This document shows, one piece after another, positions 1-7,909 of a stretch of 64,000 nt of DNA. The notes under the pieces were generated by a model. It saw nothing but the letters and a program-made list of their open reading frames with translations, did not search any database and was not told the DNA's origin. The stretch comes from Pseudomonadota bacterium (lineage in GTDB: Bacteria > Pseudomonadota > Gammaproteobacteria > Steroidobacterales > JBCBZW01), in assembly GCA_039193195.1 (NCBI GenBank), contig JBCCWS010000009.1, positions 95,623 through 159,622 on the forward strand, in the 5' to 3' direction. Position 1 is the first letter of the stretch. Each line of letters opens with the position of its first letter. A program made the position numbers and the translations under genes.

Positions 1-526
1 GTTCTTAGGGCTGGCCTGGTGGGCAATGGACATGCCCTTCATGCAGCGCTACTCGCGCAAGTTCCTCGAGAAGCATCCACACCTGCGCGGCAAGGACCTG
101 GAGGCCACGCGCAAGTCGTGCGAGCGCTTCGCCGAGGTGCCGACCACGGTCATCAACTTCGTCGAGGGCACTCGCTTCACACCCGAGAAGCAGGCGAAGG
201 CAAACGCGGCCTACACGCACCTGCTACCGCCGCGGGCCGGTGGCGTCGCGTTTGCCCTGTCGGTGATGGGTGAGCAGTTCCACATGTTGCTCGATGTCAC
301 GATCGTCTACCCGGGCGGCCGAAGGAAGTTATGGGATTTATTCACTGGCAAGATCAACGACGTCGTGGTCGACGTGCGCGAGGTGCCCGTCGAGCCCTGG
401 ATGCACAAGGGAGACTACGCTCAGGATCCGGAGTTTCGCGCCCGTTTCCAGGCGTGGTTGTCCGCCCTATGGGCCCAGAAGGACGATACGTTCACTGCCC
501 TCGAACGGGATTGGGACCAGCGATAG
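1..526 (+). CDS. PlsC/YihG-type acyltransferase, 5' truncated
   Basis: The reading frame is open from base 2, so the gene starts before the window and about 174 C-terminal residues are present. The visible part reads LAWWAMDMPFMQRYS and then NFVEGTRFT, the VEGTR block of lysophospholipid acyltransferases (PlsC superfamily). The spacing and the WW-D-FM-RYS context resemble the YihG subfamily of inner-membrane acyltransferases. The catalytic HX4D block would lie upstream and cannot be checked. Family members transfer an acyl chain to a lysophospholipid; the substrate here is unknown. The gene ends about 100 bases before the MFS gene on the same strand, with no clear co-transcription signal. Confidence 0.8.
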   Translation, partial: FLGLAWWAMDMPFMQRYSRKFLEKHPHLRGKDLEATRKSCERFAEVPTTVINFVEGTRFTPEKQAKANAAYTHLLPPRAGGVAFALSVMGEQFHMLLDVTIVYPGGRRKLWDLFTGKINDVVVDVREVPVEPWMHKGDYAQDPEFRARFQAWLSALWAQKDDTFTALERDWDQR

Positions 527-623
527 CGGGATGCTGGAAACGGGTCCGCGCGGCACGGGTCGAGGGAGCGTTCACGATCCGCTACGCTAGGCGTCATCTA
601 GGCTGAGCGCTACGAGCATTCCC

Positions 624-1859
624 GTGACCCAACTCCTTCGCCGCCCCCTGGTGATCATCTTGGCCGGCTGCCTGATCTCCACCGTAGGGTTTGGTGCGCG
701 CTCTACCTTCGGGCTGTTCCTCGAGCCGATGACGGCCGCGAGAGGATGGGGGCGGGAGACCTTCGCCATGGCCCTGGCGTTACAGAACTTGTGTTGGGGC
801 TTGGTGCTACCCTTCGCCAGTGCCCTGGCCGATCGCTACGGCCCGTCACGAGTGCTCACCGTGGGGGCAGTGGTGTACGGCGCTGGCGTGTGGGGCATGG
901 CGATGACAAGCTCTGCCTTGGGATTCAACTTGCTGGCCGGAGTGCTCACGGGGACGGGCATCGCACTCACGTCCTTCTCCATCGCCCTGGCGGCCATGGT
1001 GCAAGTGGTTCCAACGCATCGACAGACCCTGGTGCTCGGCCTGGGCACCGCGGCTGGCTCCGCGGGGCAGGTGCTGTTCTCGCCGTTGAGCCAGGCCTTG
1101 ATCGGCGCCCATGGCTGGTCCTCCGCGCTCGTCATACTCGCCAGCCTCGTGCTCGTGGTGGTGCCTGCCGCCTGGCTCTTGCCGCCTGCCGACACACCAG
1201 AGGCGAGCGCTTCTCGCCAGGCCCTTACTCAGACCCTGGGACAGGCGGTACGAGAGGCCTTGAAGCACCGCGGCTACCTGCTGCTGACCGTGGGCTTTTT
1301 CGTCTGCGGCTTTCACGTGGCCTTCATCACCGTGCACTTCCCTGCCTACGTCAAAGACCTAGGACTCCCCGCGCAGGTCGGCGCCTATGCGATTGCCCTG
1401 ATCGGCCTGTTTAATATCGCCGGGTCTATTCTCTCGGGGCTTGCCGGCCAGCGGTGGCCCATGCGCCACGGTCTCGCGGTCATCTACGCCCTGCGCGCCG
1501 TGGCCATCACGGCGCTGCTGCTGCTGCCGAAGACTAGCCTTAGCATGCTCGTGTTCGCCTCAGCCATGGGGTTGCTTTGGCTGTCCACCGTGCCCCTCAC
1601 CTCGGGCATCGTGGCGCGCGTCTTCGGGCCACGCTACATGGCGACCCTGTTTGGTATCGTCTTCCTCAGCCATCAACTCGGCAGCTTCAGCGGCGTGTGG
1701 TTAGGGGGATACCTTTACGACAAGATCGGCGCCTACGATCTCGTCTGGTGGACGGGTGTGGGCTTGTCTCTCCTCGCGACGCTCATCCACCTCCCTATCG
1801 ATGAACGGCCGCTGCGCCGTGAACCCCTACTGGCGAGGGCCGAGGCGCCTCACGCGTAA
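624..1859 (+). CDS. MFS transporter, 411 aa
   Basis: A GTG-started protein of about 12 hydrophobic segments. After the second segment it carries ADRYGPSRVL, a variant of the MFS cytoplasmic-loop motif A. A polar central linker (around residues 190-210, PEASASRQALTQ) separates two six-helix halves, as is typical of the superfamily. The overall pattern (GFGARSTFGLFLEPM at the N-terminus, gene of about 410 residues) resembles oxalate/formate antiporter or monocarboxylate-porter-like MFS proteins found across Proteobacteria. It should be an inner-membrane secondary transporter; the substrate cannot be read from sequence. No transcriptional partner is evident: the downstream amidase starts about 200 bases later. 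Confidence 0.85.
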   Translation: MTQLLRRPLVIILAGCLISTVGFGARSTFGLFLEPMTAARGWGRETFAMALALQNLCWGLVLPFASALADRYGPSRVLTVGAVVYGAGVWGMAMTSSALGFNLLAGVLTGTGIALTSFSIALAAMVQVVPTHRQTLVLGLGTAAGSAGQVLFSPLSQALIGAHGWSSALVILASLVLVVVPAAWLLPPADTPEASASRQALTQTLGQAVREALKHRGYLLLTVGFFVCGFHVAFITVHFPAYVKDLGLPAQVGAYAIALIGLFNIAGSILSGLAGQRWPMRHGLAVIYALRAVAITALLLLPKTSLSMLVFASAMGLLWLSTVPLTSGIVARVFGPRYMATLFGIVFLSHQLGSFSGVWLGGYLYDKIGAYDLVWWTGVGLSLLATLIHLPIDERPLRREPLLARAEAPHA

Positions 1860-2057
1860 CGGACTTGCAAGCCCGTACAAGCCCGAGCGTGTGCCTCGCC
1901 GACCTGCCGAAATCCTCGCACCGTGCCCGGGGGTCGGCTCAAGATCGGCCTCCACTTCAAACCACTCCGGCCCCCTCGCCATCAAACCCTACTTCGGCGC
2001 TACGGCGACACCGTCGCCGATGCGTGCTGTGCCCAATGAGCACTAGAGGGATTTCGT

Positions 2058-3590
2058 ATGCGAGGGGTAGCTCGAACCGCATCGTTGGCGATGCTGTGCA
2101 TCGGACTCACTTCGGTCGCGATCTGCACGGTGCCGAACGCATCGCTCAGCACCGCAGTTGATCTCACGTCCTCGGCGGAAGCCCTCGCGAGGGCGATCAG
2201 ACACGGTGAACTTACGAGTGAAGCGCTGGTAGCAGCCTCTCTCGATCGAATCTCCTCGCTCGACAGGCGCGGGCCGCACTACCGAAGCATCCTCTCGCTC
2301 AACGAGGCAGCGCTCGAGGAGGCACGCACGCTAGACGCTGAAGCGGCGCGCGGCGAGTACCGAGGTCGGCTGCACGGGCTGCCGGTGCTGGTGAAGGACA
2401 CGGTCGAAACGCGAGAGCTCCCCACTACCGCCGGCTCCCCGGCGCTAGCGGAGAACTTCACGCGGCGGGACGCCGACGTCATCGCTCAACTCAGGTCGCA
2501 AGGCGCCATCGTCCTCGGCAAGACAAACCTCTCGGAGTGGTCGAACTTCCGTTCCTCGGATGCGCCGGCAGGGTGGAGCGGCCTCGGTGGACAAACGCTC
2601 AACGCCGTTGACCGATCAGTGTCACCGTGTGGCTCCTCATCAGGATCAGCGGTTGCCGTCGCCCTGTCGTTAGCGCCCCTCGCCGTCGGGGTGGAAACGA
2701 ATGGCTCCATCACGAGCCCCGCTGCGTGCAACGGGGTGGTGGGAATGAAGCCCACCGTTGGCCTGGTGTCGCAGGCGGGCATCATCCCCGTATCTCGATC
2801 ACAGGACTCGGCAGGACCAATGGCGCGCACGGTTCGCGACGCTGCACTCATGCTGAACGCGATGGTTGGGCCTGATGCCGCGGATCGGTCGGTGGATTAT
2901 CTGGCGGAGATCGAACGCGGCGTGCAGGGCATGAGGGTCGGCGTCTTTCGCTGGGCCGAGGGCACAAACCCCGAGGTATCTGCAGCCTTCAACAGGGCAC
3001 TAGGGGCACTCGAGGCTCACGGTGCGGTCCTCGTCGATATCACATCCTTTAGGCCGGATCCCATCACGTGGGAAAGCGGGGGTACGCTCCTGGACATCGA
3101 GTTCAGGGCCGATCTCGATGCGTATCTGGCAAACGCACCGGAGGAGGTCCCGGTACGTTCGATCACCGACCTGATCACGTTCAACGCCGACCATGCCACC
3201 GACGGTAGCCTCGACCAATCCGGTCTCATTCAAGCGGCCACCGCGCCGAGCATTGAGAGCGCGCAGTACAAACGAATCTCCACCGCCATCAAAGCCGCCA
3301 CAGGCCCGCAGGGCATTGATGCGTTGCTTAAGAGCCATCGGGTGGAGGTGTTGGTGATGCCTTCGGGCGCCCTACCATCACCGCTCGATGGCGATGAGCG
3401 CGCGTCGTCGAACGCCCCTCCCATCGGGGCGAGTTGGCTTGCCGCCATGGCCGGCTATCCTGCGCTATCCGTCCCGATGCAGAGCGAAGCTGATCGCCTC
3501 CCTGTCGGCATGCTGATGACGGCGACTGCCTGGAACGATGCGCTATTGCTCCGCGTGGGTCGAGCTCTAGAGATCGCACTGGCACGGTGA
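2058..3590 (+). CDS. Secreted amidase (amidase signature family), 510 aa
   Basis: The protein begins with a signal-peptide-like stretch (MRGVARTASLAMLCIGL) and continues as a full-length amidase-signature enzyme. The Ser-cisSer-Lys triad can be placed: Lys113 in VLVKDTVET, Ser193 in CGSSSGSAV and nucleophile Ser217 in VETNGSITSP. The 24-residue Ser-Ser spacing equals that of fatty acid amide hydrolase. The downstream GMKPTVGLVS and SQDSAGPMARTV blocks are also canonical. The expected activity is hydrolysis of a carboxamide in the periplasm; the substrate is not predictable. It stands alone, flanked by about 200 bases upstream and about 500 bases downstream without genes. Confidence 0.92.
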   Translation: MRGVARTASLAMLCIGLTSVAICTVPNASLSTAVDLTSSAEALARAIRHGELTSEALVAASLDRISSLDRRGPHYRSILSLNEAALEEARTLDAEAARGEYRGRLHGLPVLVKDTVETRELPTTAGSPALAENFTRRDADVIAQLRSQGAIVLGKTNLSEWSNFRSSDAPAGWSGLGGQTLNAVDRSVSPCGSSSGSAVAVALSLAPLAVGVETNGSITSPAACNGVVGMKPTVGLVSQAGIIPVSRSQDSAGPMARTVRDAALMLNAMVGPDAADRSVDYLAEIERGVQGMRVGVFRWAEGTNPEVSAAFNRALGALEAHGAVLVDITSFRPDPITWESGGTLLDIEFRADLDAYLANAPEEVPVRSITDLITFNADHATDGSLDQSGLIQAATAPSIESAQYKRISTAIKAATGPQGIDALLKSHRVEVLVMPSGALPSPLDGDERASSNAPPIGASWLAAMAGYPALSVPMQSEADRLPVGMLMTATAWNDALLLRVGRALEIALAR

Positions 3591-4097
3591 AGGCCAAGGC
3601 AGCGCACGCCTAGTCGGCTAGCAGCTGGCCTAACTCGGTACTGAGTTTCTTCTTAGCTGAACAGAACACTCATCTGCCGCAGGCATGACCTCGAGCCGCC
3701 CGCTACGCCTAGCCGCAGCCGGGCTGCGACGGCTGCCCTGGGCCGCGCGAGTTCGAAAGCCTAACGTCGTCGGACGCACGTCAGAGGCTGCCGATAGCCT
3801 TCGGCCAACGCTGGCACGGTCGCGAGTGGCGATGATCGGTCCCAACATCCCTCTCCCCCACGACCGTGGGACAGGCTACGTCTCACAATCACAGTACGCC
3901 AGGTCGCCGCCTTAAGCCAGCCACAGCACACGCGACTGCGCGCCAACGTATCACGCTTCCGGTACCTCGCTCGCCGGCAGACCTTTGGTGACGCACTGGC
4001 GCTCGGCCTATCGAGTTTGACAAAATCCAATGCGCCTCGTGTGGCGAATCCTCTCCACGCCGCACGTAAACCCCCCCACGACCTAGCGAGATCACGG
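3591..4097. other. Gene-poor interval
   Basis: About 500 bases between the amidase stop and the dioxygenase start. Open frames exist on both strands but none has a ribosome-binding site, family resemblance or coding-like composition. An in-frame TTG at 4017 could extend the dioxygenase by 27 residues, but that extension is low-complexity and rich in Arg, Pro and Ala. No terminator, repeat or RNA gene was recognised. Confidence 0.5.
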
Positions 4098-5132
4098 ATG
4101 CAAGAGTCGACGCCGACCAGGCGCTCGTTGCTCGTGGGCGATAACGCCCGGCGCGACGACGTCGACCAAGCGTGGGAGCAAGACAACCAAGCCTGGTGGG
4201 ATTGGTACGTCTCGCTCGCGCAGCCAGAGGCGCCTCACGGCCGTCAGGCCCCAGTCGACGACACGGACGACATGCCACTGGCGGCAGCGTCCGCGCCACC
4301 TGCGCTCGACGGGGACGTGCACGCATTTCTGCAAACACCCTACGCGCTCTCGGAAGCGCAGATCGGCGAGTTTCAGCGCAGGGGCTTCCTCAAGCTCAAA
4401 AACGTGCTGAGCGCTGCCGTGGCCGCACGCCTGCGCGAGGAGATGGTGCGGTTGCTGGAAGCCGCCTACGCCAGTTCTCTGGATGGCGGCACGCGCGCGC
4501 GGTTTCTGAGCCTCGAGCTGGTGTGGCTGGAGAACGCCCTGATCCGCGCCTTCGTCACCAGTCCGCGCATCGCCGGCATCGCCGGTGAGCTGCTCGACGT
4601 TTCGGGCGTACGCCTGTACCACGACAATCTCATGTCCAAGGAGCCCGGATGCGGTCGCACGCCCTGGCACTACGACGACCACCACTTTCCCCTCGCGACC
4701 CAAGAGGTGGTGACCGCCTGGATCCCCGCGCAGGCGATCCCGCGCCGCATGGGCCCACTGGCCTTCGCCCATCCAATCGACGTTTGGAAACGCGTTCGCG
4801 ACGTGCCTTTCAACAAGTTCGACACCAGCTACGACCAGCAGGTAGGTGAGATCTTCCGCGATGGCGAAGTGGCGATAGACGACTCCTCCTTCGCCCTCGG
4901 CGAGGTGAGTTTCCACCACAACCTTAGCTTTCATACTGCCGGCCCCAACCTCACGGAACTCAGCCGAGTCGTGCTCGCCAACACCTACTTCGCCGACGGT
5001 GCCCGCGTGCTCGACCGGCCCACCATGGTGTCCGGGGACTGGCAGAAGTTCATGCCCGGCGTCGCGCCGGGCGGCCTCGCCAACAGCGCGCTTAACCCGG
5101 TGTGCTGGTCCCGCGTACGCGCCCAGCCGTGA
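4098..5132 (+). CDS. Phytanoyl-CoA dioxygenase (PhyH)-family oxygenase, 344 aa
   Basis: This is a predicted Fe(II)/2-oxoglutarate dioxygenase. The iron ligands are visible as H191-x-D193 in PWHYDDHH and the distal His279 in SFHTAGPN. An early QRRGFLKLKNVLS segment is the typical PhyH N-terminal entry. The ATG at 4098 was chosen over an in-frame TTG at 4017 because the first 27 residues of the longer form look non-coding. The product ends two bases before a short inverted-repeat element. Two methyltransferases follow on the same strand, so a small-molecule tailoring role (hydroxylation followed by methylation) is a reasonable inference. The substrate is unknown. Confidence 0.85.
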   Translation: MQESTPTRRSLLVGDNARRDDVDQAWEQDNQAWWDWYVSLAQPEAPHGRQAPVDDTDDMPLAAASAPPALDGDVHAFLQTPYALSEAQIGEFQRRGFLKLKNVLSAAVAARLREEMVRLLEAAYASSLDGGTRARFLSLELVWLENALIRAFVTSPRIAGIAGELLDVSGVRLYHDNLMSKEPGCGRTPWHYDDHHFPLATQEVVTAWIPAQAIPRRMGPLAFAHPIDVWKRVRDVPFNKFDTSYDQQVGEIFRDGEVAIDDSSFALGEVSFHHNLSFHTAGPNLTELSRVVLANTYFADGARVLDRPTMVSGDWQKFMPGVAPGGLANSALNPVCWSRVRAQP

Positions 5133-5134
5133 GG

Positions 5135-5265
5135 TAGAAGTTCGTTGATGAGTCCACGGTGCCTTTTCGCCCCTGAGCACATTGCTCCTCCTACCGCGGA
5201 GCCCGCCACGCTCGTCGTCGCGCCACGCTCAGCAACGAACACTCGCGCACGAATTCATCAATGAA
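5135..5265. repeat. Degenerate copy of a MITE-like inverted-repeat element
   Basis: The left end reads TAGAAGTTCGTTGATGA and the right end GAATTCATCAATGAAG, its near reverse complement. The interior, including CTTTTCGCCCCTGAGCAC and CTCGTCGTCGCGCCACGCTC, matches the reverse complement of the element at 7581-7739 over almost its whole length. This copy lacks the outer GTGTCC ends and is more diverged. It has no coding capacity. It fills the gap between the dioxygenase and the first methyltransferase and supplies the ATG at 5261 that opens the longer methyltransferase frame. Confidence 0.8.
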
Positions 5266-5288
5266 GCCAACTCGCGACACTAGCCTGC

Positions 5289-5302
5289 GGAGAGTCCCTT
5301 TG
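5289..5302 (+). promoter_or_regulatory. Ribosome-binding site and TTG start of the first methyltransferase
   Basis: GGAGAG at 5289-5294 sits five bases before a TTG codon at 5300. The alternative in-frame ATG at 5261 lies inside the terminal repeat of the preceding element and has no purine-rich sequence before it. This decides the start in favour of 5300. Confidence 0.6.
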
Positions 5303-6145
5303 AGCAATACCACCTTTCAACGCAGCTGCGAGCACTGGAGTGAAGCGCGGCGCGGCGAGATGGATGACTTCTACACCCTGGCGCGGGTGGACTATCAACA
5401 CCTCGCGAACGCGAACGACTGGGTGAGCTGGCTCGCGGGCCGGCAAGACAGCGCGCCCGGACGCCCGCTGCGCCTGCTCGATGTCGCCTGTGGCTCGGGC
5501 AAGTTCCCCGCTGCCCTCCTGTGCGACACGGAGCTCCCACGCGCCAACCTGCGCCCGATCACCTACGATCTCCTCGACCCGAGCGACTTCTCGATTGCGC
5601 AGGCCCGCAGCGCACTCGCCCCGCCGTTCATGGCCGGCGAGGAACTGGTCACCACGCTCCAAGGGCTCGATGCCGCCAGCGGCGCGTACGACATCGTGTG
5701 GGCGACGCACGCCCTGTACGCTGTCCCCGAGGCCGAGCTGGACCAGGCGCTAGGTCGCTTTTTGCGGGCGATGGATGGCGTGGGGTTCATCGCACACAGC
5801 AGCGAAGTCGGCCACTACATCCGCTGCTACGACCACTACCGCCAGGCCTTCCAGACCGGTTCCGACCGTGTTCCTTACAGCACGGCCGAGCAGATCCTCG
5901 CTAGCCTCGACCGCCTCGGCGCCGCCTATCGTACTGAGCAGATCCGCTACACCAATGGCGTGGACCATGGCGGTCATGAGCGCGTTGAGGGCTACCTCCA
6001 GCGCTGTGTTTTCGACGACCAGGTAAGCCTCGAACAGATGCTGGAAGCCGAACCTCTGGCCACCTATCTGCGCGCTTGCCAACGAGACGATCAGTGGCGC
6101 TTCGAACAGCATGTCACCCTGATTTACTTGGGCGAAGACGCATGA
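5300..6145 (+). CDS. Class I SAM-dependent methyltransferase, 281 aa
   Basis: A Rossmann methyltransferase with motif I LLDVACGSGKFP near the N-terminus, an acidic residue in TYDLLDPSD where motif II is expected, and YDIVWATHALYAV as motif IV. The TTG start at 5300 is preferred over the ATG at 5261 because of a well-placed GGAGAG. The stop codon overlaps the ATG of the next methyltransferase by four bases (ATGA), so the two are translationally coupled. The acceptor substrate is unknown; some features (long N-terminus, PHALYAV-like segment) recall small-molecule N- or O-methyltransferases. It probably acts with the neighbouring PhyH oxygenase and the second methyltransferase. Confidence 0.8.
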   Translation: MSNTTFQRSCEHWSEARRGEMDDFYTLARVDYQHLANANDWVSWLAGRQDSAPGRPLRLLDVACGSGKFPAALLCDTELPRANLRPITYDLLDPSDFSIAQARSALAPPFMAGEELVTTLQGLDAASGAYDIVWATHALYAVPEAELDQALGRFLRAMDGVGFIAHSSEVGHYIRCYDHYRQAFQTGSDRVPYSTAEQILASLDRLGAAYRTEQIRYTNGVDHGGHERVEGYLQRCVFDDQVSLEQMLEAEPLATYLRACQRDDQWRFEQHVTLIYLGEDA

Positions 6146-7071
6146 CTTCAGTCGACCCCATCCTGCACACGCCGTTTACCGACAAGCTGCGTCGACGCGA
6201 AGCACCCTCGGCGCAGGAGCTGCGCGAACACCTACTCGAGGTGCATCGTCGAAACGCCGGGTTCACGGAGACCTGCGCCTGGGCGAGCCGCGACGTGCGC
6301 GGACGCAACAGCTACCAGTGGCTCGCGGAGCTGATCGAGCCGCAGCGACACACGCACGTCCTGGACCTCGCCTGTGGAAGCGGTCGCCTCAGCGCCCTCT
6401 GCCACGAGCAGCACGGCGATGCCGTGTGCTTGGTCGGCGTGGACATGAGCGAAGACGAGCTCGCGCTCGCGCGCGCCCGCTTGCGGCACGCGCAAGTGAC
6501 GCTCCATCAAGGTCTGGCCCAGGACCTCCACGTGCTGCAGGACGAGTCCGTGGACGTCGCCCTGTGCCACTGGGCACTGACCCTGATGGATCCCGTAGGC
6601 CCCGTGCTGGCGGAAGTCGCCAGGGTGCTGCGCCCGGGCGGCGTGTTCGGTGCCATCGTCGATGGCGACATGCGCCGCTCCCCCAGCTACGAGGCGATCC
6701 ATCAGCTCATCTACGACGCTGTCTGCGATGAGTACCCTGGCTACGGGGAGTTTGATCTGGGTGACGCACGGGTGCGCAGCACGGCGGCGTTGAGTGCGCT
6801 TGCGAGCGAGTATTTCGACGGTTGCCCCGTGCAGGTGGAGCCGGGCCTGGTCCACCTCGACGCCCCACCCGGCGAGCTTGCGCGCATCGTCGCCGGGTTT
6901 TTCTACGCCTCCTTCGTGCTCTGCGGCGCGAGTAGGGCGCGCATGCTAAGCGCCTTAGAGACATACCTCGCTGGCCAAGGCGACGCGCTTGGCGCTCGCT
7001 TCTCGATGCCTATCAATCGCCTCGTGGTGACCAAGGAGACACTCGCCGAACACCGTCGAGCGCACGGCTAA
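6142..7071 (+). CDS. Class I SAM-dependent methyltransferase, 309 aa
   Basis: The ATG at 6142 overlaps the upstream stop, which fixes the start although the frame stays open further upstream. Motif I is VLDLACGSGRLSALC, followed by GVDMSEDELALAR (motif II with the acidic ribose ligand) and DVALCHWALTLM (motif IV). VLRPGGVFGAIVDGDM is the usual post-motif strand, placing it in the Methyltransf_11/25 type. With the preceding enzyme and the PhyH oxygenase it forms a three-gene tailoring cassette. The two methyltransferases share only the fold-level motifs and are not a recent duplication. The substrate is unknown. Confidence 0.82.
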   Translation: MTSVDPILHTPFTDKLRRREAPSAQELREHLLEVHRRNAGFTETCAWASRDVRGRNSYQWLAELIEPQRHTHVLDLACGSGRLSALCHEQHGDAVCLVGVDMSEDELALARARLRHAQVTLHQGLAQDLHVLQDESVDVALCHWALTLMDPVGPVLAEVARVLRPGGVFGAIVDGDMRRSPSYEAIHQLIYDAVCDEYPGYGEFDLGDARVRSTAALSALASEYFDGCPVQVEPGLVHLDAPPGELARIVAGFFYASFVLCGASRARMLSALETYLAGQGDALGARFSMPINRLVVTKETLAEHRRAHG

Positions 7072-7580
7072 AGATCGCCCACCTATCGCACCCAGCCATC
7101 ACCACGGCGCGCGCGCGAGGCGTAGGCCCTGCACCCATCGTCATGGGGCTTCTCCCATCTACAATGGCTAACGCCCTCGGCGTACTTCACCGCGTTCGGT
7201 GAAGCGGCCAACCCAGTGAATCCGAACTGCGGCGCAGTCACGCAAGGGATGTTGGGCAGTACAAACCTCACGCCCTGAATGGGTAGCGCTATGATCGAGA
7301 GCCAGGGCGTCGTTCAGAGCGCACAAGCTTGGCATCGAGCGGCCATAGCGCCACCGGCTATCTGTGTTCCTAGACTCCAAGCAGGGAGGCACCTGGCGCC
7401 ATCACCGCCAGTGGGCACTAGCCCGCCCAGGGAGCATTGCGCCCGTACCAAGTGGTCCGCGGCTAACGGCTCAATAGCTCCTATGGTGCCGAACACGACC
7501 AAGGGTAGTTCTTGACGCGAGGGTTGGAGGCCGGGGGAGCTCGTTTGACAGACTTATGGGTGCTCGCGCCACCAGCTCTA
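7072..7580. other. Gene-poor interval before the MITE-like element
   Basis: No supported gene. On the plus strand a short frame ending at about 7279 encodes residues such as WLTPSAYFTAFGEAANP; this may be the eroded C-terminus of a lost gene but was not recognised. No RNA gene or terminator was seen. From the element end at 7739 to the GH30 stop at 7910 there is a further 170 bases without features. Confidence 0.4.
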
Positions 7581-7739
7581 GTGTCCTGAGTTAGAAGTTC
7601 GTTGATGAATTCGCACGCGGGTTTTTGTCCCTGAGCGTGGCGCGACGACGAGCGTGGCAGGCCCCACGGGAGGAGGAGCAACGTGCTCAGGGGCGAAAAG
7701 GTGCCGCGAATTCATCAACGAACTTCTAACTCGGGACAC
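7581..7739. mobile_element. MITE-like element, 159 bp, TA-flanked
   Basis: Terminal inverted repeats of about 35 bp begin GTGTCCTGAGTTAGAAG on the left; the right end is the complement with one visible mismatch (GTGTCCCGAG). Both ends abut a TA dinucleotide (7579-7580 and 7740-7741), as expected of a TA target duplication by an IS630/mariner-type transposase. That family assignment is inference. The interior has no coding capacity, so movement would need a transposase supplied elsewhere. A diverged, end-trimmed copy in opposite orientation lies at 5135-5265. Confidence 0.85.
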
Positions 7740-7909
7740 TAGGATCCGCGCATCGACAAAAAGGGCGAGGCAAGCCTTCCTAGGCCTGTCCTGGGCCGCT
7801 GCCTCACCGGGAAGGCGACGGGCGTCCGGCGTACCCCCGGGCTCAAGACTCGCCGACCGCCATCGCAGGACCGGTCGCTAGCTAGCTCGCTGGGCTGCGA
7901 AGCCGGCCC

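Noticed and set aside
4092..5180. A 362-codon open frame on the minus strand
   Set aside because: It is antisense to the PhyH-family gene, whose iron-binding motifs are intact; the antisense product has no family resemblance and reflects high GC content.
7581..7739. Rho-independent terminator
   Set aside because: The inverted repeat is far too long and separated by 90 bases, has TA flanks and a second copy, so a mobile element is the better explanation.
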